Shown: positions 9,250 through 18,502, counted from the first letter of the stretch. The stretch: DNA of 21,002 nt from Larix sibirica (GCA_004151065.3 NWUY0300045559.1:1-21002), one strand, 5' to 3'. Notes: generated from the letters alone by a model not told the origin. Numbers and translations: made by a program.

Positions 9250-9388
9250 ACTTTCCTATACTTTATGATCACGAATAGATATATTGGATAGTGAAGGGTT
9301 GTTAACATGCAAAGTATGTTACTTTCGTTTACTTTATGATCACGAATAGATATATTGGATAGTGGAAGGTTGTTTATATGCAAAGTAA
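9250..9388 (+). repeat. Direct tandem duplication, period 71 bp
   Basis: ACTTTATGATCACGAATAGA followed by TATATTGGATAGTG occurs in both units, which begin at 9250 and 9321 and diverge by a few bases. Confidence 0.9.
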
Positions 9389-9624
9389 AAGGGTTGAAAC
9401 CAGTTGTATATACATATACAAACTTGTTTTGAATTTTATGTTACCTAAATGTAATAAAACTATAATTAAAAGCAAGTAATATGAAACAATGTCCGTGTGA
9501 CAAGAAGATAAACTTCAAATTCTGCTCTAAATATAATAGGTGAATATGCTACAAAGTGATTAGTCTAATCAAATTTAAAAATGTTGAAAAATAAATACAT
9601 TTTAAGTGAATATATGTAGTTTTA

Positions 9625-9774
9625 CTGGAGGAAATCATTAGATTAAAAAATCACCTGGGAGATGTAAGTATAAAGCATATCTTTCGCGAAAGGAATGGAA
9701 TTGTAGATGAACTAGCAAAAGCGGGTGCTCAAATGGATGAAGGATTATGGTACATAGTAGAATTTGACCATTAA
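9625..9774 (+). pseudogene. LINE-type RNase H (RVT_3) C-terminal tail
   Basis: 49 codons then TAA encode DVSIKHIFRERNGIVDELAK, then AGAQMDEGLWYIVEF. This matches the C-terminal RNase H-like signature of plant LINE polyproteins (H-x-x-RExN-x-x-AD-x-LAK-x-G), with Val at the usual Ala of the VDELAK motif. Upstream sequence is not coding in this frame, so the copy is 5'-truncated, as LINE insertions often are. The T/G-rich stretch to about 10080 could be its 3' UTR. Confidence 0.7.
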
Positions 9775-10346
9775 ACTATGACAGAATATTCTCATGAGTA
9801 ACGATGCTCACTCTGATCTTTATACTTTCCTGGTTGTGAAGAAGCAAGTAGCTACTCTGGTTCTTTTTGCTTGTAGAAATGGGAACCTGTTTTTATTTGC
9901 AGAGCAGTCTTAATCTCCGAGTAAAGTGGGCAGCGTAACATTTGCCTCTTTGGTGATTTTTTGTCCCATTTTTTTTGATGTTGTTCTAGTTTTGTTTTGC
10001 TATACAGTGAAACATTTTGGAAAATAAGTTTTTATGCTTCTTATGTAACTGAAGAAGACTTAAAGTGATTTTTTGCTGAAATACAGAAATGTTTATGATG
10101 TATAATGCTATACTTTGTACTACTTATAGCTCGGAACAACTAAAACTTGATATACCCATGATGGCAACTAAAGAATGTAACTATGTTTTAAATAATATAG
10201 CTATAACTCTTTTCTATGAAAAAAAAATATATATAAATAATGAGAAATTATAAAAACATAAAATGAATTTATAGAATTTGTCATATTAATCAATATTTGT
10301 TTTAATAAAACATTAAAATCAAAATATGTATAATTGATTATCTCTA

Positions 10347-10469
10347 AATCAAAACATTATATGGAAAGTGACAACAACTTTTTTTAGGAGATACAAATAT
10401 AAAATTGGTTAGGTCACAATCAAAACATTACATGGAAAGTGACAATAACTTTTTTTAGGAGACAAGGTC
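10347..10469 (+). repeat. Direct tandem duplication, period 71 bp
   Basis: AATCAAAACATTATATGGAA and onward (GTGACAACAACTTTTTTTAGGAGA) recurs at 10418 with two substitutions visible in the shared part. Confidence 0.9.
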
Positions 10470-10984
10470 AACAATGACATGTGAAGATTGTCACATAATA
10501 TTTCTAGAATATTTCATATTAAATGTTTTAATATTAATTTTAAAAAACAAAATGATTTATGTCTTTTCAATAATCTCTTATATCAAAATGGAATACATAG
10601 AATTTAAATTTTTGATTCATTTTCTATTTTGAAATCATTTAATTTTATAATTTTTTTTTTTTTAAATATTGAAAAACTTTATAACATTAAAATAAACTAA
10701 TACAAAACTAAAATATTTTAGTTTGTAAATAATTTTTCCGACTCATTTTTCACCAAATCAATTGCATATTCCACAAATTCTACAATTTCAACAAACTTAA
10801 ATAATAACTTCAAACTAATTTTTACATAAAATTGCAATTCATTTTAGCAATTTTACCTTTAACTTATGCCATTTAAATACCTTGTATCACATGTAAGGTA
10901 TACTACCCGGGACTAATAAAAATCAAACTTTAAATCTCATAAATTTAAAATTTGCAAAAAAATCAGCACTTTGCATATAATATA

Positions 10985-11133
10985 CTTTAATTTGATCGAC
11001 ATACTTCCTCGTAAACATAGTAAACTTTAATGTTTTAACACTCAATAATGCATGTACATGCTTGAATTTGATTGGCACATTTCCTTTTAAACACCCTAAA
11101 CTTTAATATTTTAACAATCAATAATGTTACATT
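10985..11133 (+). repeat. Diverged direct tandem duplication, period about 76 bp
   Basis: TTTGATCGACATACTTCCTC ... TAAACTTTAATGTTTTAACACTCAATAATG aligns with TTTGATTGGCACATTTCCTT ... TAAACTTTAATATTTTAACAATCAATAATG. The units start near 10985 and 11061. This pair is older than the other duplications. Confidence 0.8.
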
Positions 11134-11248
11134 GATTTAAAAACATAAATGGACATCTTTTAATATTGCAAATGTAAATGCATGTCTTTTAATTCTAAAG
11201 GTACATCATAGAACATATTCAATTTAAAAAAAAATTAAAAAATACATA

Positions 11249-11332
11249 GCTCAATTGGAGTGAAGGCGCCCGGCATACGGGGTGGGGCAGGGTTCAATTC
11301 CTCATATCTCACCAGTGTGAAAAAAAAAAAAC
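11249..11332 (+). mobile_element. Short tRNA-like SINE with poly(A) tail and flanking direct repeats
   Basis: An RNA polymerase III A-box-like TAGCTCAATTGG (11247-11258) is followed 32 bases later by a perfect B box GGTTCAATTCC (11291-11301), then a short tail and an A run (11320-11331). The flanks carry the same AT-rich sequence, ACATATTCAATTTAAAA ... AATACATA before (11213-11248) and ACATTCAATTTAAAAAAATA ending in CATA after (11333-11356), as expected of a target-site duplication. The body is only about 85 bp, little more than a tRNA, so a retroposed tRNA fragment is an alternative. Confidence 0.7.
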
Positions 11333-11356
11333 ACATTCAATTTAAAAAAATACATA

Positions 11357-12079
11357 TCATATATCATTTTAAATTTTTATTAAATAATTTGTAAGTGATA
11401 CAATGAAAATTATAATAATATTATTAGTTAGTACAATAATGATTATTGTTTTTTTTTCAGTTTTATTTAATTAATTGGCTTGGATGGTAAGTAATTTAAT
11501 CTTTTTAAACAATTTTTTTATTAAAATTTAAAATATCATTTATTTAATATTTTATTGAATAAAAAAGGTGATGTAAAGTATCTTTTTATTTCCAAATTAC
11601 GAAATTTTTTTTTTAAATTTTTTTGCAATGTTCAATAAAGTTGATATAAATGTAAGTACAATTTTTTATTGAATAATGTGAAATTATACAAATTTGTCAT
11701 TTTAAATATTTTAATAAAGAGTATTTGAGAGTATTGAATCCACTTTCATCAAAAACTGTATTTATAATAATAAAAAATTTGGTAAAGTTTGCAAGGTCAA
11801 ATTCTAATGATGATGAAATAAAAATTCAAATTCTTAAAATGTTTAGCCTCAATTTTTAATTATTTTTAATATATGATTTGACAATTTGAAAAGCAAGTAC
11901 ATATGTCAGGTAAATTAACTTGTAAAACATTAAACCACAATTGAATAATGTTAGAGTCAAATAGTCAAAATTATTAATAACAATAATTTAATATGAAAAT
12001 TTCATATTAAAAATAATGTTTTGAACTCAAAACATGGATAAGTCTAGAAGGATGACATTGGGACTAAGAAGATTATTGA
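11357..12079. other. AT-rich sequence without recognised features
   Basis: A/T homopolymer runs with no coding signal. A short perfect inverted repeat, AATATGAAA/TTTCATATT, lies at 11990-12008. Confidence 0.5.
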
Positions 12080-12337
12080 GGAAATGAAGTCGTGGGTGAG
12101 GGACCAGTATTGGCATACCAAAGCCTTGCTTGCAATGCCTTGTCGGATAATAAAGAGGAACAAAATGAAATGTTGCTCCAAATGGATGAAATCCGAGATC
12201 AGTTAGTCGCTAGATTGGAATCTGCTACTACCAACCATGCGTTGACTCCTGCAAAAGGGCCTACTACAATTCATGAGTCCTCTCATGGGCGAGAGATGCC
12301 TCATATCACTATCTATGATGATGATGCTAAAGAATAG
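12080..12337 (+). pseudogene. Unrecognised short open frame, possibly a transposon protein remnant
   Basis: The frame is open from 12080 to TAG at 12335-12337 and has a helical, charged segment (EEQNEMLLQMDEIRDQLVAR) ending in an acidic tail (DDDAKE). The GC content is clearly higher than the surrounding DNA, which is why it stands out. The first ATG in frame is well inside, so a start is not evident. The preceding 35 bases are open in another frame (KKIIEEMKSWVRDQYW), hinting at an upstream frameshift. I do not recognise the family; a decayed retrotransposon gag-like region is one guess. Confidence 0.3.
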
Positions 12338-12904
12338 TCCAAGTTTTTGAGATTATATTTTTTGGTTTACTAAATATCACAAGCATGTTCTAGGCATAGT
12401 AAATCCCTTCAACATAGTCCCATTCATGTTATGGTTCTAGTAGGTCTTTTCAATTACAGTTTGAATTATGGTTTGCTTCTATACACAACAAATGACAGTT
12501 TTTTATTCTATCTCTAATCGGGTTTTTTGGGGGAAGCCCCAAACTGATAATGTTTATATTTTCAATTTAAAGTAATATAATTTCATAGAACTTACCAATA
12601 AAATAGTTCCAAACTCAAAATAATATTTTTTAAAAATATATGAGTAACTTACATTTCAACTTTAAATTTCAATACTTATCCGATATGAATTTGTATGAGT
12701 ACTTATTATAACAGTAAAGCTTATTTGAGTGAATGATTAAATTTGTTTTGTATTTCCTAATATTCAACAACGGGTTTATTCTTACTTGTTAATTTTATAC
12801 TTATTTATAATTTATAATTTTTTTTCCTTCAATATATGAAATATATACCCTTTAATATTGATAGTGATAATGATTGTGTGTATGTATATATATATATATA
12901 TATA
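12338..12904. other. AT-rich spacer ending in a (TA)n run at an assembly join
   Basis: No gene is seen. A perfect 7-bp hairpin TTTGGGG/CCCCAAA with a GAAG loop lies at 12526-12543. The stretch ends in (TA)10 at 12885-12904, followed by an N at 12905. Confidence 0.5.
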
Positions 12905-12905
12905 N
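12905..12905. other. Single N: probable collapsed assembly gap
   Basis: One N separates a (TA)n microsatellite from the abrupt interior of LTR element copy 3. Copies 1 and 2 continue past this point in unbroken homology. The true distance and content here are unknown. Confidence 0.8.
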
Positions 12906-13314
12906 CAATGAAAGGGGGCATCATCACCTGCTCCAAGAGGAGACTCACTAGAATGCCCATGATGAATAACCTCATCATCTATACCAGCAGGGGATTCAGT
13001 CTGCCTCAAGCCCTTCAGACGACCGTCCTTGTTCGAATATGATGCATCCTGCTTCACGGTTTCTTCTTCAAGCACACCCTCTGCTGCATGTTCGTCTTCC
13101 ATCATTTTGCTGTCATCACCCTCCTCTGCCTCACAAAACACTTCCACCACTGAGGCTGCCTCGACAATCTTCCTCTTTTGACTACTATGATTTTTTGCTT
13201 CCACTTGGACCTATTTTGCAATTTTCTCGTTTTCACGACTTTCTTCCACTTTTAATTCTTTTATCATTCTCCTTATGGCTTGGATTTCTTTCTTTCTCTA
13301 TTGTTCTACTTCCC
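12906..13314 (-). pseudogene. Captured gene, copy 3: N-terminal acidic part only
   Basis: The minus strand encodes the same N-terminus as copies 1 and 2: REVEQ, a TAG stop at 13298-13300, RKKEIQAIRRMIKE, then another TAG at 13211-13213. It continues with the acidic linker (KRKIVEAASVVEVFCEAEEG, GLRQTESPAGIDDE, HHGHSSESPLGAGDDAPFH), ending at the N. Compared with copy 1 it begins right after the primer-binding site and lacks the further upstream coiled-coil segment. Confidence 0.75.
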
Positions 13315-13326
13315 GCTCTGATACCA
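13315..13326 (-). other. Primer-binding site for initiator-Met tRNA
   Basis: The minus strand reads TGGTATCAGAGC, complementary to the 3' end (GCTCTGATACCA) of plant initiator-Met tRNA, the usual primer of many plant LTR retrotransposons. It lies 3 nt inside the LTR end (TGCATCA, GTA, then PBS). This fixes the element's orientation and the LTR boundary. Confidence 0.9.
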
Positions 13327-13329
13327 TAC

Positions 13330-13944
13330 TGATGCAGACCTTCCTTCTGCAGCTCTCTCCCATACTTGGTGATCAACAAACAATTTTACAGTAACATAAA
13401 ACAAAGGAACAGGGGATGCCTCTTTAACCAACAGACTCATTTTTATTATAGAACAAATGCATTGGAATAGTAAGGGCATGCAGGCCTCTAGACTCTCTCT
13501 AGTCCTCTGGCATCAGGTGGATCCATAGGCCACACCGTCCAGCTTATTACACTATCATAAAAACAAGTTAAAAGGGAATGCAAGCCCCTCCAGCTAAGCA
13601 CCACATAGGTAGGCTTGCAGGCCTTCACAACACGCCTACATTAAACAGACAACAGTCTCATAGGCCTGCCCAACACCACTCGCATTAGTTTTTGAAATCC
13701 CTACTCAAACTGCACCCTAACCTCAGCGTCGACCCCCTCTTTTATTCTTGAGCTGAACCTACACTTTTCCCCCAAAATCCGCCCCTAAAAAGATGCGATT
13801 TGGTCTCTACTCCCCCTACTATCTTCTAACTGAAAGCAACAGACTCCTACAAATCTGGATCGGCAACATTTCAACTAGGAGTTCTAGTGGCAGTTCCGTT
13901 AGGAAGGGATCCGTTAGCCTCTGTAGTTCCGATGCTCCACATCA
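13330..13944 (-). repeat. LTR3 (5' LTR of copy 3)
   Basis: 615 bp with TGATG...CATCA ends, aligned end to end with LTR1 and nearly so with LTR2. In the minus sense it has TATA-like ATAAAAG (13739-13745) and AATAAA (13442-13447). It is followed by the primer-binding site, so it is a 5' LTR and probably contains the promoter that drove the captured gene. Confidence 0.9.
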
Positions 13945-13946
13945 AA

Positions 13947-14160
13947 TGGGATCGTGGTTTAGTGGTGAAGACAATGGCATTTCAGGCCACCCACATAAGG
14001 TTCAATTCCCCAGAGGTATGAATAAGTAGTTGGGCCAGGTCATGCCATGGGTGATTTTGACGGAAGAGTACCCCAGGTCACAACAACTTAGCCACAAGAA
14101 AGTGCTCGTGTTTAGACTCTACAGTTTCGATGTTTTGGTAATGGATCCTTGTATGAAATA
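13947..14160 (+). mobile_element. tRNA-headed SINE-like repeat next to LTR3
   Basis: A-box-like TGGTTTAGTGG (13955-13965) and B box GGTTCAATTCC (13999-14009) are 33 bases apart, in the order of a tRNA-derived SINE head beginning GGGATCGTGG. About 150 bases of body follow (GGGCCAGGTCATGCC, GTACCCCAGGTCACAACAA). No clear tail or target-site duplication was found, so the right end is approximate. Confidence 0.55.
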
Positions 14161-15489
14161 ACTCTGAAATGTGGATAATGTTTTAGAGGCATTTCAGATT
14201 TTTGAAATGTCATTTGTGCCGTTTCAGTGGGTGTTTCAATGATTTAAGCTGGCATTTTGGTCACAAATAATAAAAAGAAAAGAAAAAAAGAATAGAGATA
14301 GCATAAAGATAAAATGACTCCATAAAAAAGTCTTTATGTAGGTTCTTAATCTCCAAAGTATCTCTTTTAACTTTTTAAGTAATGACTTGTATGTTTCAGA
14401 TAGCATAAAGATTAGGTCTTAACAACCTCCGAATCTAGTCTTTAAATAGACTCTAAATATGCAACAGATAACTTTTAAGTAATGATTCATATCATGTTGG
14501 TAACCAAAGATATAAGAAAGAGAAGACATATAACACCATAGAGGAGATCGAATTTGGTGGAAATATATACCTCCAAGAACCAGGAGTCATTGCAAAACTC
14601 CCTTCATCTCCATCAATGATTTTAGGAAGTTCCATCATATATAGATGGAACACCATTTTCTATGCACTTCATTGTAACATCATGAAACACTATTTTCTTC
14701 TTTTTATACCATGTCATCCAGTAATTTGTTAATTTCATGGTAAAAGTTCCAAGCTATTCTAACCAAGAAGATTTGAGAACTATATCATAGTTTTGAATGG
14801 ATGAAGCATAAATATTGGATTTCAAGGGGTAATCGCTTATCATTAAATTTATGTTACTAACTTTGGAAGTCTGTGACCTTAACATGCACACTTAATATTT
14901 TTTTCAAGATTTTAAATGGTTTGTTAAATCCATTTCAATAAAATTATTAGTGTTTGATGGGTCAACAGTGATGACCATTGATTCATTCTAAATGGTTCCT
15001 TGTGACTATAAAAATGTAATCATTTGTAAATAATAGTTTTGCAAGAACTTTGATTTGTTTTTCCATTCTCATTATTGGAATCTATTTCTTTTCTTCCACT
15101 TACGTAATGATATGCTTTACTTGTACCCTTTTCTGCTGGATGACAAGGTCCTTAATTGTAATACTATAACTGAAATTCGGAGTTGGCACTTTTTCTTTGA
15201 AAATACATCACATATTTACATCAGCAAAGCAAAAAGGTGAAAAGGTATATAATAGAATTTATATCCTCTTCCTCAAAGCCACTAAGAAAAAATTGAAATC
15301 AAATATGCTACTACATCTACTGATTAGGCATTTTTTATCAACAAGGCACCTTCGGCGAACAATTGCATACATACCTTGTCCTTCCTTGTAGAACATAAAA
15401 CTGGCCTCATGATTGAAAAACATACCTACATCAGATCTTCCAGAGAGTAAATAGAGCAAATATTCAGGCAGTGTTGAATCCCAATAAAA
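14161..15489. other. Spacer without recognised genes
   Basis: AT-rich sequence with no coding similarity. AGATAGCATAAAGAT occurs twice about 100 bases apart (near 14297 and 14399), a weak sign of local duplication. Confidence 0.45.
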
Positions 15490-15897
15490 GACGAACGAAC
15501 CAAATAACTGCAATCACCCAAAAGGGTTTCTCTCTTGTGAACCCTCTGATGGAGAAGAACTGAGTACTGATCCCGTGCATACTGCCAACCTTTCTTCGCA
15601 AAGTTGATGATCCCAGAAAAAATGATTCATTATTTAAGAGAACTAGCATATCGGGCAGAAACCATCAGGAGGCCCACTTTTTTCCAACCTAGCCTTGGAG
15701 GGAAGCCCTTGATATATAACCAACCATACAAAAGCTCTCAGCTTGTATGAAACTTGCTGAAAAGTCCACATGTTGTGATGTTGGGAAGCCCACTTGCACT
15801 CTGAATCAATAGAAACCTAACTTGTTGTCACGTTGAGGACTGGGGTTAGAGCATTGCGTTGATGCAAAAGGGAATAAGGCCTCCTGTAATCATAGTG
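15490..15897 (-). pseudogene. LINE fragment: zinc-binding region (zf-RVT)
   Basis: On the minus strand an almost open frame reads RPYSLLHQRNALTPVLN, then SIDSECKWAS, then WTFQQVSYKLRAFVWLVIYQ, then GLPSKARLEKSGPPDGFCPI ending C-stop, and then NHFFWDHQLCEERLAVC. This is the layout of the reverse-transcriptase zinc-binding domain at the end of plant LINE polyproteins (W-x-F, K-x-R-x-F-x-W, CPxC, then H-F-x-x-C/H). Stops at about 15827, 15643 and others show it is dead. It is on the opposite strand to the RT fragment at 16431. Confidence 0.7.
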
Positions 15898-16430
15898 TGG
15901 AGATACTTGGCACCTTTTGGGATGAAAATTTTAGTTTAATGAGTGTTAGTTTATAAACCTTAGTATATCTTAACTTTTAAGTTCTTAACCCTCTTAATTT
16001 TTACTTTATGTACTTAATATGTTACAAGTATATAATATAATTACGCTAAGGCATGTCTTTATGAATGTGTCCTATAAACTTTCTTCATGCCTAGATTTGT
16101 TGGTATTTAGTAGTGGCCCACTTAAGTGACTTCTATTGCGATTCCCAATCTCAAATTGCTTCTTAATTGCAACATGCCTTCTGGTTTTCTTTAGCAGCTC
16201 CTCCAAAGGATGTGTTGCTTATTATGGACATGGTTAGTGATCTATTGCAGTCGTCATGCATGAAAAATCATACTTGTATCAACTACCTTGTAAACAATGC
16301 TTCCAATTTTCTTTTGAGGATGTCATCCCTCAATCGACTCTCCCTCAATTTTGCATTCTCATATTTGGGATGTGATACTAGTTGCACAGGCAAACAATTT
16401 CATTGCTCCATCTGTATTTGCATGCCTTGA
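15898..16430. other. Spacer between two opposed LINE fragments
   Basis: AT-rich to about 16140. The following 290 bases have an open frame (16167-16430) with no recognisable motif; it may be a decayed part of the adjacent RT fragment. Confidence 0.4.
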
Positions 16431-17345
16431 CTGTATATGCTTTGGGCTACTTTTAGAGGCCACCCTCATTGTGGGGCAGGGCCATGGTATTCTTCTCTCG
16501 GATGGCTCAAAGATGGTTAACAGCCACTTTGTTGATGATTCTCTTCTTTCAGTGAGGGAGGAGAGGGATTTTGTTGGCTTGTTGTTCGAACACTTTTTGT
16601 GTTGCTTAGGTGCCATGGTTAGTGCTCACAAAATATATTTTTTGTCAGTAGGGTTGGATGCACCTTTGGACTGGATCCCTGTAGCTTGGTCTTATATTCG
16701 CCATTGCTTATTGTCCGCTATTTGGATATTCCATTTGGAATTGGTCTATTGCCAATAGCTACATGGGATTGGTGTCTATAGAGACTGTAGAGGAAGCTTC
16801 ATGTTTGGCAGCATAAGGATCTTCCCTTTGTAGACAAGCTGACTGTTGTTGGTCGTATTCTTTAGGTTTCTCATGTGTACTATGTTCCTGCAGGTTTCCT
16901 AATAATCCCCAGTTTGGACAACTTGAGCAAATTTTGAGGGCCTATTTGTGGTCTAAGTATGGTGGGGGCTAGGGCCTTCCTTTGGTTCCATGGGACGTTT
17001 GCTCTATTCCAAAAGATGATGGGGATCTTGGTCTGATTGATGTTTCCACCCAAGGTAGCATTCTAGTAGTGAAGTGGGTGGTGTGGTGTCTTAAGGGTTG
17101 AGCGCCTTGGCAGGGCCCCCTTCGACATTGAATGCTCACCTTGGAGCACACACATAGACTCTATGGGGCTTTGGGATTATGTAATATTATCTCAACTCGC
17201 ACCTATTTTAGTGTCAATCTCTCTCATTTTTAGGAGCATTTGGTTGGGAATGATGTTGGACTCTGGAGGTTTGGTCCATTGGTAGTGGAAGGGCAACATG
17301 GTAGGTTGGGACCTAGATTGTTGGCCAATTTGAAAAGATAGGATC
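16431..17345 (+). pseudogene. LINE reverse transcriptase fragment
   Basis: On the plus strand, GHGILLSDGSKMVNSHFVDD followed by SLLSVREERDF carries the F-x-DD catalytic motif of LINE reverse transcriptase. ACL-like CCLGAMVSAHKI follows. After a frameshift come RYLDIPFGIGLLPIATWDWC, KLHVWQHKDLPFVDKLTVVG, a stop, VSHVYYVPAG, then LEQILRAYLWSKYGGG, a stop, GLPLVPWDVCSIPKDDGDLG and LIDVSTQGSILVVKW. These are the thumb and post-RT blocks of plant L1-type elements in the correct order. At least four stops and two frameshifts are visible. Endonuclease and zinc-binding domains are not in this strand. Confidence 0.8.
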
Positions 17346-17740
17346 CAGATATGATGGAGAAATGATATGTACAAAATAATATAAAATATATTTTTATAAT
17401 AAATAAAAAATAGAGTGAAGAATCAAAATTATTCAGGAAATATGAGAAGAACTATATGTTATAGCCAAAATTAAATTTTTCATGCATATTACCATTAGCC
17501 ATTCATGTACCATTACTGATAATTTGATAAGTTATAATTGTGATTGATAATTGATAATTTTGAAGACCATTATAGCATGAGCATAAAGCATGTCATAACA
17601 ACATTTTTGTGAGCCACATCCACATGTCCCTATCAGTGGTATATAAAGTGGTTTTCTTTAAGACTCTGGCGAGACTAAATAAGAGTGTGGGTTAAGTGAG
17701 CAACAACGTAGAACATAAGGATAGATCAGACATTGATGGA
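17346..17740. other. AT-rich spacer
   Basis: No gene is seen. GATAATTTGATAAGTTATAA and neighbouring TTGATAATT repeats give low complexity around 17510-17565. Confidence 0.4.
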
Positions 17741-18109
17741 AGACCTTGACCACAATGATGTATCAAACCTTGAGATATAACCTTGATAGAGCAGACCTTG
17801 AGAGCAGGTCTTAGCATAAGGACAAATCAGATCTTGAGCAGGAATGGGGTTTACGGTTTTATCCGTTAGAAGTTTAAGGTTTTAGTAGTTTTTTCATTAA
17901 AACATCAATTTTGGAAAGGATTGGAGGGTCAAAAAAGCATTGGAAGTTTCGGGATCCATTTCAAAATTTCAAGATCCTTTTTATTTTCCATGGGATCTGT
18001 TTCGATGGCTTAGGATCCATTTCCTTCTCCACGGGATCCGCTTCCATGAAGGATATTGGGTGGATCCGTGAATCCTACACACAGGTGCGGTGGATCCGAT
18101 AACATAGTG
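17741..18109 (+). repeat. GGATCC-rich repeat, copy A
   Basis: Begins AGACCTTGACCACAATGATG, then passes GGAATGGGGTTTACGGTTTT and a series of GGATCCATTTC/GGATCCGCTTCC-like blocks, and ends TGGATCCGATAACATAGTG. It aligns in order with copy B. It could be an LTR fragment or a non-coding transposon; no coding capacity or diagnostic ends were identified. Confidence 0.65.
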
Positions 18110-18176
18110 TATTGGCACTACCTTGATAATTTATATTTTTGTATTATACAACATCCCATTTTTGAAATGGAGGCTC

Positions 18177-18214
18177 AAGTGCAAAGGTCCCATCATGGGA
18201 TGGTTTGAAACTCT
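18177..18214 (+). repeat. 38-bp exact direct repeat, first copy
   Basis: AAGTGCAAAGGTCCCATCAT followed by GGGATGGTTTGAAACTCT is identical to 18457-18494, 280 bases away. It contains the inverted repeat TCCCAT-C-ATGGGA. Confidence 0.9.
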
Positions 18215-18456
18215 GATAAACAAAAACATGAGAATAAATTATATGATATGCAAGATAGGATAAGAGTCTTAAGACATTAAAAAATATGCTAAGATTTTCA
18301 TCCACTAAATATGGGTCGATTGCTTTGGGACATACATGACATGGGGGGCTTGTGATCTGTCAAGAGGATGACTACCCATGCTTATTTATTGTATATGCCT
18401 TCAGTGGTTGGCTACTATCTTCCATGCATCTTACACTTGACATAGTTTCCCATGCT

Positions 18457-18494
18457 AAGTGCAAAGGTCCCATCATGGGATGGTTTGAAACTCT
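18457..18494 (+). repeat. 38-bp exact direct repeat, second copy, ending at an N
   Basis: Identical to 18177-18214 and stops exactly one base before the N at 18495, which suggests the identity relates to how the assembly was joined here. Confidence 0.9.
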
Positions 18495-18495
18495 N
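18495..18495. other. Single N: probable assembly join
   Basis: One N falls between the exact 38-bp repeat and the start of GGATCC-rich copy B. Confidence 0.75.
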
Positions 18496-18502
18496 TTAAC
18501 AA

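Larger units (their letters stand above)
8796..9624. other. AT-rich sequence with two local tandem duplications
   Basis: No coding signal is recognised. It lies between the truncated end of copy 2 and the LINE tail. It is dominated by the duplications described separately (9002-9118 and 9250-9388). Confidence 0.5.
9775..11212. other. Very AT-rich spacer with two tandem duplications
   Basis: The first 300 bases (T/G-rich) may be the LINE 3' UTR. The rest is AT-rich with homopolymer A and T runs and no coding or RNA-gene signal. It includes the duplications at 10347-10469 and 10985-11133. Confidence 0.5.
12906..13944 (-). mobile_element. Rhodanese-carrying LTR element, copy 3 (5' LTR, PBS and start of internal region)
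   Basis: On the minus strand this shows the best-preserved 5' end of the family: LTR3 (13944-13330), a 3-nt spacer, the primer-binding site (13326-13315), then the N-terminal part of the captured reading frame to 12906, where the N interrupts it. The rhodanese core and the 3' LTR are not present on the other side of the N. Five bases outside the LTR are AATGG; the matching target-site copy cannot be checked. Confidence 0.8.

Noticed and set aside
8949-9388. CRISPR-like direct repeats
   Set aside because: Only two or three units per family, unit lengths of 62-71 bp with no constant spacer pattern, and a eukaryotic sequence.
12526-12543. Perfect GC-rich hairpin resembling a bacterial terminator
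   Set aside because: Plant nuclear context and no U-tract-dependent gene; a chance or transposon-derived inverted repeat.
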